64,000 nt of DNA from NCBI RefSeq assembly GCF_018531465.1, contig NZ_JAHDTF010000003.1, forward strand, positions 372,001 through 436,000, read 5' to 3'. Made by a program: the position numbers and the translations under genes. The notes beneath the pieces are model-generated. The model was not told the DNA's origin. It worked only from the letters and a program-made list of their open reading frames with translations, and made no database searches. Every line of letters starts with the position of its first letter. Within the stretch, counting starts at the first letter, position 1. Source of the stretch: Sphaerisporangium fuscum (GTDB taxonomy: Bacteria > Actinomycetota > Actinomycetes > Streptosporangiales > Streptosporangiaceae). Shown here piece after piece: positions 50,199-60,340 of this stretch.

Positions 50199-52359
50199 GA
50201 CCGCGACCAGGCGGCCGCGCCCCGTGCGCACCGAGCGCCGCCCGCAGATGGAGGACGCCGACTGCGGGCCCGCCTGCCTGAGCATGATCTTCGCCCACCA
50301 CGGCCTGCGCGTGCCCCTGCACGAGATCAGGGAGCGGTGCGGCGTCGGCAGGGACGGGCTGACGGGGGTCGGTCTCAAGGCGGCGGCCGAGGAGTACGGC
50401 TTCGACATCGGCGGCTGGCGCGTGGGGCCGGACGAACTGGAGACCTTCCCCGTCCCATCGATGATCTTCGTCGACCAGCGGCACTACGCGGTGCTGGAGG
50501 GCATGCGCGGACGCTGGGCCTACCTCAACGACCCGGCGGTGGGCAGGGTCCGGCTGAGCAGGGAGGAGTTCCGGCAGCGGTTCAGCGGCATCGTGCTGGT
50601 ACCGCGCCCCGGCGAGCGATTCAGACCGGGAGGCCCGCGCTTCCCCATGGCCCGCTCGGCGCTGGCGAAGGTGCGGCCGTACCTGCCCGCGCTCCTCGCC
50701 ATCGCCGTCATGGCCTTCACGCTCGCCCTCCCCGCCGCGGCCACCGCGCTGCTCGGCCGGCTGCTGCTGAGCCAGGTGATGATCGCGCGGCAACCCGCCT
50801 GGTCGGTGCCGGTGCTGCTCGGACTGCTCGGCTGCGTCGTCTTCACCCTGGCCGGGACGTGGATGCAGCAGCGGCTGCTCGGCGCCGTGCAGACGGCCAT
50901 GGCGGCCGACCTGTCGGGCCGGTACGTGTGGCGGATGCTCCGGCTGCCGGGCGACTACTTCCACAGGCGCTCGACCGGCGGCCTGGTGACCCGGACCTCC
51001 TTCGGCGCGGGACTGGCCCTGCTGCTGTCGGACCGGGTCGCCGCGGGCGTCGCCGCCGTCCTCGCCATGGTGGTGCACTCGTCGATCCTGTTCGCCCTGC
51101 ATCCGGCCTTCGCCGTGGTCGCCGGGCTCCTGGCGGTGGTCAACCTGGTGGCGATGCGCACGGTCAGCCGCCGCAGCGCCCCGCACCAGCAACGGCTGAT
51201 CTTCGACGAGCACCGCAGGGACAGCATGGCCTTCAACGGGATCGCGATGGCCGAGTCGCTCAAGGCCGACGGCTCCGAGGGCTGGTTCTTCGCCAAGTGG
51301 GCCGAACTGTCGGCGCGCAGCCTGTCGGCCACCCAGGACCTCATGCGGGTGACCCAGGCCCTGATGGTGGTGCCCGCCGCGCTCGGCTCGCTCGCCGGGG
51401 CCGCGGTCGTGATCACCGGAGCGGTGCTGACGGCACACGGAGAGGTCGGCATGGCGACCGTCGTGGCGGCGCAGCTCCTGGTCGGCGCCTTCCTCGTCCC
51501 GACGACCTCGCTGGTCGGACTCGGAGCCGAGGCACAGATCGCGGTCGCGCAGACGAGCATGCTCGACGACGCGCTGTGCGCCGAGCCCGATCCGCGGCAC
51601 GCGACGCCGCCCGCGGCGCCCGCCGGGCCGGGCGGCCTGCGCGGCGCGGTGGAGTTCGACCAGGTGACCTTCGGCTACGACCGCCAGCACGGGCCGGTCG
51701 TCGAGGGGCTGTCGTTCCGCGCCGAGCCCGGTCAGCGGGTCGCCATCGTCGGCCGCACGGGCAGCGGCAAGTCCACCGTCGCCCGGCTGCTCACCGGCGC
51801 CGTCACACCGTGGTCCGGTGAGATCAGGCTCGACGGCGTCCCGAGGGAGGAGACCCCCAGGGAGGTGCTCACCACCTCGATCGGCTACGTCGAGCAGAAC
51901 CTGCAGGTGTTCGAGGGCACGGTCGCCGACAACCTCACGCTCTGGGATCCGACCATCCCGGCGTACCGCCTGCGCAGGGCGCTCGGCGACGCCTGCCTGG
52001 CCGAGGTCGTCCACCGCCGGGGCGGGCTCGCGGAGGGCTGGATCCAGGAGCGGGGCCGCAACCTGTCCGGCGGCGAACGGCAGCGCCTGGAGATCGCCAG
52101 AGCGCTCGCGATGTCTCCTCCGGTGCTCGTGCTCGACGAGGCCACCAGCGCGCTGGACGCCGAGACCGAGGCCGTGGTCGACATGAACCTGAAGGCCAGA
52201 GGCTGCACCTGCGTGGTGATCGCGCACCGGCTCAGCACCGTGCGCGACAGCGACCTGATCCTCGTGCTCGACCGCGGCAGGGTCGTCCAGCGCGGCACGC
52301 ACGTCGAGCTGATCGCCGCTCCCGGTCCCTACCGCGCTCTCGTCGAGGAAGCGATGTGA
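50191..52359 (+). CDS. NHLP-type peptidase-containing ABC exporter (C39)
   Basis: A 722-residue ABC protein. The N-terminal C39 double-Gly peptidase has Gln19, catalytic Cys25 (DADCGPACLSMIFAHHG), His98 (QRHYAVLEG) and Asp114 (YLNDPAVG), so it should be active. The membrane domain follows (residues about 155-440), then the NBD with Walker A GRTGSGKS, signature LSGGERQRLEIAR and Walker B VLVLDEATSALD. GTG 50191 overlaps the HlyD frame by 8 bases. It removes leaders and exports the modified peptides. Confidence 0.94.
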   Translation: MAETATRRPRPVRTERRPQMEDADCGPACLSMIFAHHGLRVPLHEIRERCGVGRDGLTGVGLKAAAEEYGFDIGGWRVGPDELETFPVPSMIFVDQRHYAVLEGMRGRWAYLNDPAVGRVRLSREEFRQRFSGIVLVPRPGERFRPGGPRFPMARSALAKVRPYLPALLAIAVMAFTLALPAAATALLGRLLLSQVMIARQPAWSVPVLLGLLGCVVFTLAGTWMQQRLLGAVQTAMAADLSGRYVWRMLRLPGDYFHRRSTGGLVTRTSFGAGLALLLSDRVAAGVAAVLAMVVHSSILFALHPAFAVVAGLLAVVNLVAMRTVSRRSAPHQQRLIFDEHRRDSMAFNGIAMAESLKADGSEGWFFAKWAELSARSLSATQDLMRVTQALMVVPAALGSLAGAAVVITGAVLTAHGEVGMATVVAAQLLVGAFLVPTTSLVGLGAEAQIAVAQTSMLDDALCAEPDPRHATPPAAPAGPGGLRGAVEFDQVTFGYDRQHGPVVEGLSFRAEPGQRVAIVGRTGSGKSTVARLLTGAVTPWSGEIRLDGVPREETPREVLTTSIGYVEQNLQVFEGTVADNLTLWDPTIPAYRLRRALGDACLAEVVHRRGGLAEGWIQERGRNLSGGERQRLEIARALAMSPPVLVLDEATSALDAETEAVVDMNLKARGCTCVVIAHRLSTVRDSDLILVLDRGRVVQRGTHVELIAAPGPYRALVEEAM

Positions 52360-54884
52360 ACGGATACCCCGTCAGCGAGATCGAGCTGATCGACCCCTAT
52401 GCCTGCTGGCGGGTGGTCAGCGGGTCGATCGACGTCCTGCTGTCCCCCCTGGACGGGCAAGGCCCCCGTCACCGCGTCGTCCGGGTCGAGTGCGGGCAGC
52501 TCATGCACGGGTTCGCCGCGACGGATCTGCCGCCGGGCTACACCCTCAGGGCCGCCCCCGCGGAGGGGACGTCGGTGCGCCGCGTCCGCAGGGACGCCGA
52601 GGCGGTGTCGGCGTGGGCGCAGGGGCTGCGCCGGCCCGGTTCGGCGGGCCCGCCCGGCGACCGCGAGCTGCGCGACCTGCACCGCCGGACGCTGGCGCAG
52701 GTGCTGCTGCTGGCCGAGGCGGAGCGGGCCGACCGGGACAACTGGCGCGCGGCCAGGGTGGAGGCCACCGCGGGGACCCTCAGGCGGTCCTTCGCCGACA
52801 TCGCGCTGGCCGCGGGCGCGAGCGGCTCGCCCGACCTTCCCCGTACCGGGGCCGGACGCGCGATGGCGGTCGTCAGGGCCCTCGGCGCCCACTGCGGGTT
52901 CCCCGTCAGGGACATCGGCGACACCTCCGGTGACCCGCTCGGCGCCGCGATGGACGCGGCCAGGGTCAGGCACAGGCGCGTGCGCCTGGAGGAACGGTGG
53001 TGGCGCAAGGCCACCGTCCCCATGATCGGCTTCGACCGCCGGGACGGCCGTCCCGTGGCGCTCCTGCCTCGCGGGGGCGGGTACAGGATCGCGGACCCAG
53101 CCGAGGGCGAGCGCCGGGTGACCGAGGCCGTCGCGGCGGAGCTCGCCGCGGAGGCATGGCAGGTCTACCCGCCGCTCGACGAGGGCCTGACCTCGCCCCT
53201 CGCCCTGCTGAGGTACGGCCTGCGAGGGGCGGGCCGGGAACTGGCCTGGCTGCTCGCCGCGGGCGGCGGGGCCGCGCTGCTGGCGCTGTGCGTCCCCCTG
53301 TTCACCTTCACGCTCCTGAGGTCGGCGGCCACCTCGGCCGACCGGCCGTCGATGATCTGGACCGCGCTGGTCATCGCCTGCGCGGTGTGCGCCGGCGCCA
53401 TGCTCCTGGCCGTGCGCAACTCGGTGCTCGTACGGGTGCAGGGCCGTCTGCAGGAACGGATCGAGCCGGCCGTGTGGAGTCACCTGGTCTCCCTCGACCT
53501 GGAGTTCTTCGGCCGGTACAGCACCGGCGAGCTGGTCCAGCGGGCCAACGCCGTCTCCGACATGCGCAGGTCGCTGGGGGAGGCCGCGGTCAACTCGCTC
53601 CTCGGCGGCGTGTTCTCCCTGCTCGGCCTGCTGATCCTGGTCGCGGTGGACTGGCGCCTGGCCGTGGCCGCGCTGGCCGGGGTGGTGGCACTGCTGGCCG
53701 TGCTGGCCGTGCGGGCCGTGCGCCAGCAGCGGCACGAGCTGGTCACCCACGAGCAGTACGGCAAGGTGTACTCCCTGCTGTACGCCTGCCTCGGCGCCAT
53801 CGACAAGATCCATGTCGCGGGCCGGGAGGCTCAGGTGTTCGGGCTGTGGGCGCGGCTGTTCGCCACCCAGCAGCGCGCCGCCGCGGCGGCGCAGCGCGAG
53901 CGGGCCGTGTCGGCGGCCATCGGCGCCGCGGCACAGCCCGCGCTGCTGCTCCTCCTCGCCGTCACCGGACTGTCCCTGGACGTGCCCGCGGGATCGTTCG
54001 TGATCGCCGCCGTGGCGCTCGGACAGTTCGTGCTCGCCCTCGGCCAGGTGAACAGGGCGGTGGAGGCCGCGTTCGCGCTGCTGCCCAGGTTCGAGCGGCT
54101 GCGGCCGTTGCTGGAGCGGGCGCCCGAGACGCGCCCGGGTGCCAAGGACCCGGGTGAGCTGAGCGGGCTGGTACGGCTCAGCGGGGTCTCGTTCGCCTAC
54201 CCGGGCACCGCCAAGCGCATCCTCGACGACGTGTCGATGGTGTTCAGGCCGGGTGAGTTCGTGGCGGTCGCCGGCCCCTCGGGCGCCGGGAAGTCCACGC
54301 TGGTGCGGCTGCTGCTGGGCTTCGAGCCGCCGCGCACCGGCCAGGTCCTCTACGACGGAGGCGACCTGCGCGACCTCGACCTGCGCCGGGTCCGCTCCCA
54401 GGTGGGGGTGGTGATGCAGCAGGCCAGGGTGCTGCGGGGCTCCATCCTGGACAACATCCTGGGCGAGGTGCCCGGCACCACGGAGGAGGACGCCTGGCGG
54501 GTCGCCCGCCTGGCGGGGCTGGACGACGACATCGCCGCGATGCCGATGGGCATGCACACCCTCGTCGGCGAGGACAACGCGTCCTTCTCGGGCGGGCAGC
54601 TGCAGCGGCTGCTCATCGCCAGGGCACTGGTGAAGCGGCCGCGGGTCCTCATCCTCGACGAGGCCACCAGCGCCCTGGACAACCTGACGCAGGCGCTGGT
54701 CAGCAGCAAGATCGCCGAGCTGGACGTCACCAGGATCGTGATCGCGCACCGGCTGAGCACCATCAGGTCGGCGGATCGGATCTACGTACTCGACCAGGGC
54801 AGGGTCGTCGCCGACGGCCCCTTCGAGGGGCTCGTGGACCGCAACCCGCTCTTCGCCCGAATGGTCCGCCGACAGGAGGTCTGA
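52356..54884 (+). CDS. NHLP-type ABC exporter permease/ATPase (no peptidase)
   Basis: An 842-residue ABC protein of the NHLP bacteriocin export family lacking a C39 domain. The N-terminal region of about 280 residues includes a cyclic-nucleotide-binding-like fold (WRVVSGSIDVLLSPLDGQG). Six helices follow, then the NBD with Walker A GPSGAGKS, signature FSGGQLQRLLIAR, Walker B VLILDEATSALD and switch His in VIAHRLST. It starts inside the stop of the peptidase exporter (GTGA) and probably forms a heterodimer with it. Confidence 0.93.
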   Translation: MNGYPVSEIELIDPYACWRVVSGSIDVLLSPLDGQGPRHRVVRVECGQLMHGFAATDLPPGYTLRAAPAEGTSVRRVRRDAEAVSAWAQGLRRPGSAGPPGDRELRDLHRRTLAQVLLLAEAERADRDNWRAARVEATAGTLRRSFADIALAAGASGSPDLPRTGAGRAMAVVRALGAHCGFPVRDIGDTSGDPLGAAMDAARVRHRRVRLEERWWRKATVPMIGFDRRDGRPVALLPRGGGYRIADPAEGERRVTEAVAAELAAEAWQVYPPLDEGLTSPLALLRYGLRGAGRELAWLLAAGGGAALLALCVPLFTFTLLRSAATSADRPSMIWTALVIACAVCAGAMLLAVRNSVLVRVQGRLQERIEPAVWSHLVSLDLEFFGRYSTGELVQRANAVSDMRRSLGEAAVNSLLGGVFSLLGLLILVAVDWRLAVAALAGVVALLAVLAVRAVRQQRHELVTHEQYGKVYSLLYACLGAIDKIHVAGREAQVFGLWARLFATQQRAAAAAQRERAVSAAIGAAAQPALLLLLAVTGLSLDVPAGSFVIAAVALGQFVLALGQVNRAVEAAFALLPRFERLRPLLERAPETRPGAKDPGELSGLVRLSGVSFAYPGTAKRILDDVSMVFRPGEFVAVAGPSGAGKSTLVRLLLGFEPPRTGQVLYDGGDLRDLDLRRVRSQVGVVMQQARVLRGSILDNILGEVPGTTEEDAWRVARLAGLDDDIAAMPMGMHTLVGEDNASFSGGQLQRLLIARALVKRPRVLILDEATSALDNLTQALVSSKIAELDVTRIVIAHRLSTIRSADRIYVLDQGRVVADGPFEGLVDRNPLFARMVRRQEV

Positions 54885-54885
54885 G

Positions 54886-57800
54886 ATGACGGTCTCGGTT
54901 CACCAGGGGTACGCCGAAGCGCGGGGGGAGGGGCTGCTGGCCGTTCCCGGCGGGGACGAGCGGCTGATCGCCGTGCTCGCCGCCGCCGCGCCCTTCCCCG
55001 AACGCGCGTCGGGGGAGTTCTTCGTCCCCGTCGCCGGGCGCGGCCCCCGCCAGGCGTCCGAGCGCACCAATCGCTGGCTGAAGGCGGCCGTGGGCGAGAA
55101 CGAGGACGCCAAACGGGCGCTGCTGCACCACCGCAGACGCTCCGGCCGCGACCTCGGCGCCGGCCTGGTCGACGTCAGGGTGGCCGATCCGCGCAGGCTG
55201 CCCGAGTGGGGGTACGCGCTGGTGGACTTCCTGCTCGCGCAACCGCCCACGGCCGCGGCCGACCCGGCGTCCGGGCGCCCCGGCTCGCCGTTCGTGGCGT
55301 TCAGGCGGGCGGTGAACAGGCTCGTCGACATGGAGGACGGGACGCTGCGCGGTGTGCCCCTGACACCTGAGGCCCGCGAGGACATCGCGGGCCAGCTCAT
55401 CGAGCGGCTCACGCAGGTGTGCTTCTCCGGGTTCGCGTTCGAGGCGCAGCTCGCCGGCACCGCCGGCGACGTGTCCGCGTGGTTGCAGAGCCCGGGCCTC
55501 GACGTCAGCCAGTCCGGCTGGCTCGACAGGCTGGAGACCCTGCCGGGGCTCGCCTACGTCATCGGCGTGGTGTGCCTGCAGTGGAAGCGCGTGGTCCACG
55601 AGCTGTTCGACAGGCTCGGCGCGGACCTGCCGGAGCTGCGCAGGACGCTGTGGGGCTGGGCCGCCCCCGGCCCGGTGACGGGGTACTCCGGGGACTCGGG
55701 CGACCCCCACGACCACGGCAGGGTGGTCACGCTGCTGACGTTCGCCTCCGGCCGGCGCGTGGTCTACAAGCCGAAGGACCTGCGCTCGGTGGCGGGGATG
55801 ATGGACGTCTGCACCCTGCTGAACAACCACGGGCTGCCGCTTCCCCTCCACACCCGCAAGGTCGTGCTGCGCGAGGGCTACGGCTGGGAGGAGTACGTCA
55901 CCGCCGAGCCCGGCACCGACGAGGACAGCGTCCGCCGCTACTACACGCGCCTGGGCATGCTCGCGAGGCTCGCCCAGTTCCTCGAGTGCCGCGACCTGTG
56001 GGCGGACAACCTGGTCGCCAGGGGGGACACGCCGGTCTTCATCGACCTGGAGAACATGCTGCAGGCCCGTATCAGCAAGCCCGCCCTCATCGGTGACAGG
56101 ATCCGGGCGCTCTGGGGGAGGGTCGAGGAGACGGTGGTCAAGACCGCCGTCATCACCTTCCCCAGGGTGATCGCCGGCGGCGTGCAGGCGCAGGACATCG
56201 GCTGCGTGGCCGCGTTGCAGGAGCAGGTCGCGGAGAACCCGTACGGATATCCGGTCGGCTGGGAGGCGCCGCCGTACCGGCCGACCTGGGGGGCGGGGGA
56301 GCTGGCCGACCCCCGGCGCTACGCCGACGAGGTCGCCGAGGGTTACCGGCAGATGCAGGTGTGCCTGGCGCGCAACCGGGAGCTGCTGGCCGACGCCCGC
56401 GGCCCGCTGGCGCTGCTCAGGCAGGCCCCGGTCCGCTACATCTGGCGCAGCACCTGGGACTGCGTCGAGATGCTCCGCATCAGCCTCAGCCCGGGCGCCC
56501 TGCTCGACGGGGTGGCCAGAGAGGTGTACCTCGCCCACCTGTTCCGCAGCGCCAGGGAGACGCTGCGGGAGGACCCGGGGCGGGCGGACATCCTGGAGAT
56601 CGTCGAGCAGGAGATCGAGGCGTTCCGCCGGATGGACGTGCCGTTCTTCGTCTCCAGGCCCGAGTCGGACTCGGTGTTCACCCCGGACGGGGCCGAGATC
56701 CCCGGGCACTTCGCGGGTACGGCCTGGCAGCGCCTGCAGGATCGCGTCGCCGAGCTGGCGGGGTTCCCCGTGGAGGAGCACCTGGCGGTGCTGGAGACCT
56801 GCCTGGACTTCACCGGGGCGGGGGAACTGCCCACGTCGTTCCCCGACGCGGGACCGAGACCCCGCACCGTGACCGAGATCGGCCTGCACGCCTACGACCT
56901 GTCCGGCAGGGGACAGGAGCCGTCGCCGGAGGTGCTGCTCGCCCGCGCGGGCGAGCTGGCCGGCGAGGTGCTCGCCGCGGCGGTGCCGCTCGGCGCGCCC
57001 CCCGGCGGGCCGCCCGGAGACCGGTCGGGCTGGATCGGCGTGGTCACCTACCCCGCGCACGGGCTGGACCAGGTCGAACCCCTGCACGGTGACCTGCTGA
57101 CCGGCACCGCCGGCCTGGCCGTCTTCCTCGCCGAGCTGTACGCCAACACCGGCGCCCCCGCCCACTGGACGGCGGCGCAGGACGCGCTGGACGCCTCGTA
57201 CGAGTTCGCGACGCTGGCCACCCGGTCGGGGTTCTACCGCCGGATGTCCGGGCGGCTGGCGCCCGTCGGCGCCTTCGTCGGCATCGGGTCGGCCATCTAC
57301 GCGCTGAGCCGATGCGGCGCCGCGCTGTCCGACAGCGGGCTGATCGCCCGGGCGGCCGAGCTGGTGCCGCTGGCCGAGGCCGAGCTGTCCCTGCCGACGG
57401 CGGCCGAGCCGGTGCTCGGCCGGGCCGGGCTGCTGCTCGCCCTGCACCGCCTCCGCGCGGCCTCCCCCGTGGCGGTTCCCGCGGCCGACGCCCTGGCCGC
57501 GCGGCTGCACGAGGAGCTGACGGCCGAGTTCGCCTCGGGTGACCGGCAGCCGATCCCGTACCCGCCCCGGGTGCCCGCCCTCGAAGGGCTGCCCACCGGC
57601 CAGGACGGGCTGGTCTGGGCGCTGGCCCGCAGCGCGCACGCGCTCGGGGACGACGACCGGGCCGCCGCCGCCCGGCTGGCGGCGCACCGCTTCGCCCTCG
57701 ACACCCCGGGCTCCCTGCTCGCCGCCGTGGCCACCGCCCATCTGCTCACCGGGGAGGTGCCCGGCGAGCTGCGAGAACGGGTGGGCGGGCAGTGCGCGCC

Positions 57801-58071
57801 CGAGGCCGGACGCTCGTGCGCGCGGCTGGTGGTGGACGCCGAGGTGGCGCTGCACGCCGGCCGTCTGACCGGCGACCGGGCGCTGACACGGTCGGCCGGA
57901 AGGCTCGCCGCCGAACTGCTGCGCCGCCGCGACCACACCCGCCGCTGGTTCGCCGACCGGCGGCGCGCCGACCGGCTGTCCTTGTCCGCCGTCAACGGGC
58001 TGGCCGCGGCGGGGCTCACCCTCCTCCGGCTGGCCGACGACCAGGTCGCCTCGCTCCGACTCGTGCACTGA
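54886..58071 (+). CDS. LanM-type enzyme with intact dehydratase and degenerate cyclase domain
   Basis: A 1061-residue class II lanthipeptide synthetase homologue. The dehydratase domain has GDPHDHG (residues 272-278), the kinase-like Lys in VYKPKD (K295), DLWADN with D370/N375 (Trp372 where most LanMs have His) and Arg517/Thr523 in RYIWRST, the phosphate-elimination pair. The C-terminal domain (from about residue 730) keeps LanC-like helical repeats (GDLLTGTAGLAVFLAEL, GAFVGIGSAIYAL) but lacks zinc ligands: the usual WCHG reads LDTPG (937-941) and the CHG site reads VVDAE (982-986). It likely makes dehydroamino acids without enzymatic lanthionine closure. ATG follows GGAGG, one base after the exporter stop. 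Confidence 0.9.
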   Translation: MTVSVHQGYAEARGEGLLAVPGGDERLIAVLAAAAPFPERASGEFFVPVAGRGPRQASERTNRWLKAAVGENEDAKRALLHHRRRSGRDLGAGLVDVRVADPRRLPEWGYALVDFLLAQPPTAAADPASGRPGSPFVAFRRAVNRLVDMEDGTLRGVPLTPEAREDIAGQLIERLTQVCFSGFAFEAQLAGTAGDVSAWLQSPGLDVSQSGWLDRLETLPGLAYVIGVVCLQWKRVVHELFDRLGADLPELRRTLWGWAAPGPVTGYSGDSGDPHDHGRVVTLLTFASGRRVVYKPKDLRSVAGMMDVCTLLNNHGLPLPLHTRKVVLREGYGWEEYVTAEPGTDEDSVRRYYTRLGMLARLAQFLECRDLWADNLVARGDTPVFIDLENMLQARISKPALIGDRIRALWGRVEETVVKTAVITFPRVIAGGVQAQDIGCVAALQEQVAENPYGYPVGWEAPPYRPTWGAGELADPRRYADEVAEGYRQMQVCLARNRELLADARGPLALLRQAPVRYIWRSTWDCVEMLRISLSPGALLDGVAREVYLAHLFRSARETLREDPGRADILEIVEQEIEAFRRMDVPFFVSRPESDSVFTPDGAEIPGHFAGTAWQRLQDRVAELAGFPVEEHLAVLETCLDFTGAGELPTSFPDAGPRPRTVTEIGLHAYDLSGRGQEPSPEVLLARAGELAGEVLAAAVPLGAPPGGPPGDRSGWIGVVTYPAHGLDQVEPLHGDLLTGTAGLAVFLAELYANTGAPAHWTAAQDALDASYEFATLATRSGFYRRMSGRLAPVGAFVGIGSAIYALSRCGAALSDSGLIARAAELVPLAEAELSLPTAAEPVLGRAGLLLALHRLRAASPVAVPAADALAARLHEELTAEFASGDRQPIPYPPRVPALEGLPTGQDGLVWALARSAHALGDDDRAAAARLAAHRFALDTPGSLLAAVATAHLLTGEVPGELRERVGGQCAPEAGRSCARLVVDAEVALHAGRLTGDRALTRSAGRLAAELLRRRDHTRRWFADRRRADRLSLSAVNGLAAAGLTLLRLADDQVASLRLVH

Positions 58072-58090
58072 CGCCGCAGAAAGGAACGCC

Positions 58091-60340
58091 ATGGACCCCC
58101 GACCAGGATTTCGCCGCCACTTCCGCGTGGAGACCATCGAGGGAGAGGGGGTCTTCCTGATCTCCGAGCGCGACCTGCACGTCCTCACCGGCCGGTCCAT
58201 CGGGGCGGTGGCGGCCCTGCTCGACGGCAAGCACACCATCCCCGACATCGTCGCCGCCGTCGACCCCGACATCCCGCCGGAGAACGTCTACTACGTGATC
58301 CACCAGCTCCGGGAACGGGGTCTGCTGGTCGACGTCACCGAGGACCTGGAGCGGGGGACGGCCGCCTACTGGGAGATGGCGGGCCGGCCGGCCGAGGAGG
58401 CGGTCGCGGGGGTGCGCGGCGGGCACGCCGAGGTGGTCACCGTCGGCGAGGTGCCCGGAGAGGAGCTGCGCACCCTGCTGGCCGCCGAAGGGGTGCGGAT
58501 CACCGGCCCGGACGAAGGCGCGCTGACCGTGGTGCTGACCGACGACTACCTGCGCGGGGAACTCGCCGAGATCAACCGGCGGAACCTGGAGGAGGGACGG
58601 CCCTGGCTGCTGGCCCGCCCCACGGGTCCCGTCATCTGGCTCGGGCCGTTCTTCCAGCCCGGCGAGGGCGGCTGCTGGCGCTGTCTCTCCCAGCGCCTGG
58701 AAGGGCACCGGCAGTCCCTGACCTACCTCGCCGACCGGCTGCGCGGCGGCGGGCCGCTGACCCCGCCCGTCGCCACCCTGCCCCTGACCGGCGGCGCGGG
58801 CATGCGGCTGGTCGCCGCCGAGGTGGTGAAGTGGCTGGCAGGGGTCAGGAACGAGCAGCAGCGAGACGTGATCACCTTCGACACCCAGCAGCTGGGGGCC
58901 ACGCGCCACGAACTGCGCCGCAGGCCGCAGTGCCCCGAGTGCGGCGACGCGGGGCTGGTGGCCGCGGCCGCCGGGCGGCCGGTCGAGCTGCGCTCGCGCC
59001 CCAAGACCTTCACCGCCGACGGCGGCCACCGCTCCCGGCACCCGGAGGACACCGCCGAACGGTACGCCCACCTGGTCAGCCCCGTCACCGGTGTCGTCAG
59101 GGAGCTCGCCAGGATGGAGACGGGAGTGCCCTTCGTCAAGACGTACATGGCGGGACACAACTTCGCCAGGCAGGTGCGCGACCTGCGCGCGCTGCGCCAG
59201 GGACTGCGCAGCCAGAGCTGCGGCAAGGGCACGACCGACCTGCAGGCCAAGGTCAGCGCCATGTGCGAGGCGATGGAACGCTACTCGGGGGTCTTCCAGG
59301 GGGACGAGGCCAGGCGCACCGCCAGTTTCGGCGAACTGGGCGCGGACGCCGTCCACCCGAACGCCTGCTCGCTCTACAGCGAGGCGCAGTACCGCACCAG
59401 GCCGGCCAGAGGCGCGACCTCCAGTTTCGACTTCGTCAACGACCCGCTGGACGAGGACGCCGAGATCGAGTGGACGCCGGTGTGGTCGCTGACCGAGCGG
59501 CGGCACAAGTACCTGCCCACCGGCTACCTGTACTACTACTACCGCGACCAGCGCTCCTCGGGGCCGCTCTACGCCTGGGCCGATTCCAACGGCAACGCCG
59601 CCGGCTCCTCGCTGGAGGACGCCGTGGTCCAGGGCTTCATGGAGCTCGTCGAACGGGACGCGGTCGCCCTGTGGTGGTACAACCGGATCCGCCGCCCCGC
59701 CTTCGACCTCGAAGATTTCGCCGACCCCTGGATGGCGGAGTTCCAGGACGTCTACGCCGGGCTCGGCCGCGAGGTGCACGTGCTCGACCTCACCACCGAC
59801 CTCGGCGTCCCCGTGGCCGCCGCGATCAGCCGCCGCGTCGGCGCCCCTGCCGAGGACATCCTCATGGCCTTCGGCGCCCACTTCGACGTCCGCATCGCCG
59901 TCCAGCGAGCCCTGGCCGAGATGAACCAGTTCATCCCCGCGGTGATCGACGTCGGCCCCGACGGGACGACCCGGTACCGCTTCCACGAGAGCGAACAGCT
60001 CAACTGGTGGAAGACCGCCCGCCTCGCGGAGCACCCCTATCTGGTGCCGGCCGGGCCGCCGGTGCCCGCCTCGGCGTACGACCGGCCCGCCACCGCCGAC
60101 CTGCTCGACGACGTCGCCGCGGCCCGCGCGCTGGTGGAGGAACGCGGCATGGAGATGCTCGTGCTCGACCAGACCAGGCCCGACATCGGGCTGCCGGTCG
60201 TCAAGGTCATCGTGCCGGGGATGCGCCACTTCTGGCGGCGTCTGGCGCCCGGCCGCCTCTACGACGTGCCCGTCCGGCTCGGCTGGCAGGCCGAGCCCAC
60301 CCCGGAGGAGCAGATGAACCCCATCACGATGTTCCTGTGA
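58091..60340 (+). CDS. Fused ocin-ThiF/YcaO azoline cyclodehydratase
   Basis: A 749-residue TOMM cyclodehydratase. The N-terminal partner (residues 1-320) has a winged-helix-like leader-binding part (FRVETIEGEGVFLISERDLHVL) and an E1-like part with zinc pairs C195/C198 (CWRC) and C281/C284 (CPEC). The YcaO ATPase (about 350-749) has QSCGKGTTDLQAKVSAMCEAMERY and a second Glu pair in FMELVERDAVALWW. The C-terminus ends EQMNPITMFL rather than PxPxP. It phosphorylates backbone amides to convert Cys/Ser/Thr to azolines. RBS AAAGGA. Confidence 0.93.
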   Translation: MDPRPGFRRHFRVETIEGEGVFLISERDLHVLTGRSIGAVAALLDGKHTIPDIVAAVDPDIPPENVYYVIHQLRERGLLVDVTEDLERGTAAYWEMAGRPAEEAVAGVRGGHAEVVTVGEVPGEELRTLLAAEGVRITGPDEGALTVVLTDDYLRGELAEINRRNLEEGRPWLLARPTGPVIWLGPFFQPGEGGCWRCLSQRLEGHRQSLTYLADRLRGGGPLTPPVATLPLTGGAGMRLVAAEVVKWLAGVRNEQQRDVITFDTQQLGATRHELRRRPQCPECGDAGLVAAAAGRPVELRSRPKTFTADGGHRSRHPEDTAERYAHLVSPVTGVVRELARMETGVPFVKTYMAGHNFARQVRDLRALRQGLRSQSCGKGTTDLQAKVSAMCEAMERYSGVFQGDEARRTASFGELGADAVHPNACSLYSEAQYRTRPARGATSSFDFVNDPLDEDAEIEWTPVWSLTERRHKYLPTGYLYYYYRDQRSSGPLYAWADSNGNAAGSSLEDAVVQGFMELVERDAVALWWYNRIRRPAFDLEDFADPWMAEFQDVYAGLGREVHVLDLTTDLGVPVAAAISRRVGAPAEDILMAFGAHFDVRIAVQRALAEMNQFIPAVIDVGPDGTTRYRFHESEQLNWWKTARLAEHPYLVPAGPPVPASAYDRPATADLLDDVAAARALVEERGMEMLVLDQTRPDIGLPVVKVIVPGMRHFWRRLAPGRLYDVPVRLGWQAEPTPEEQMNPITMFL

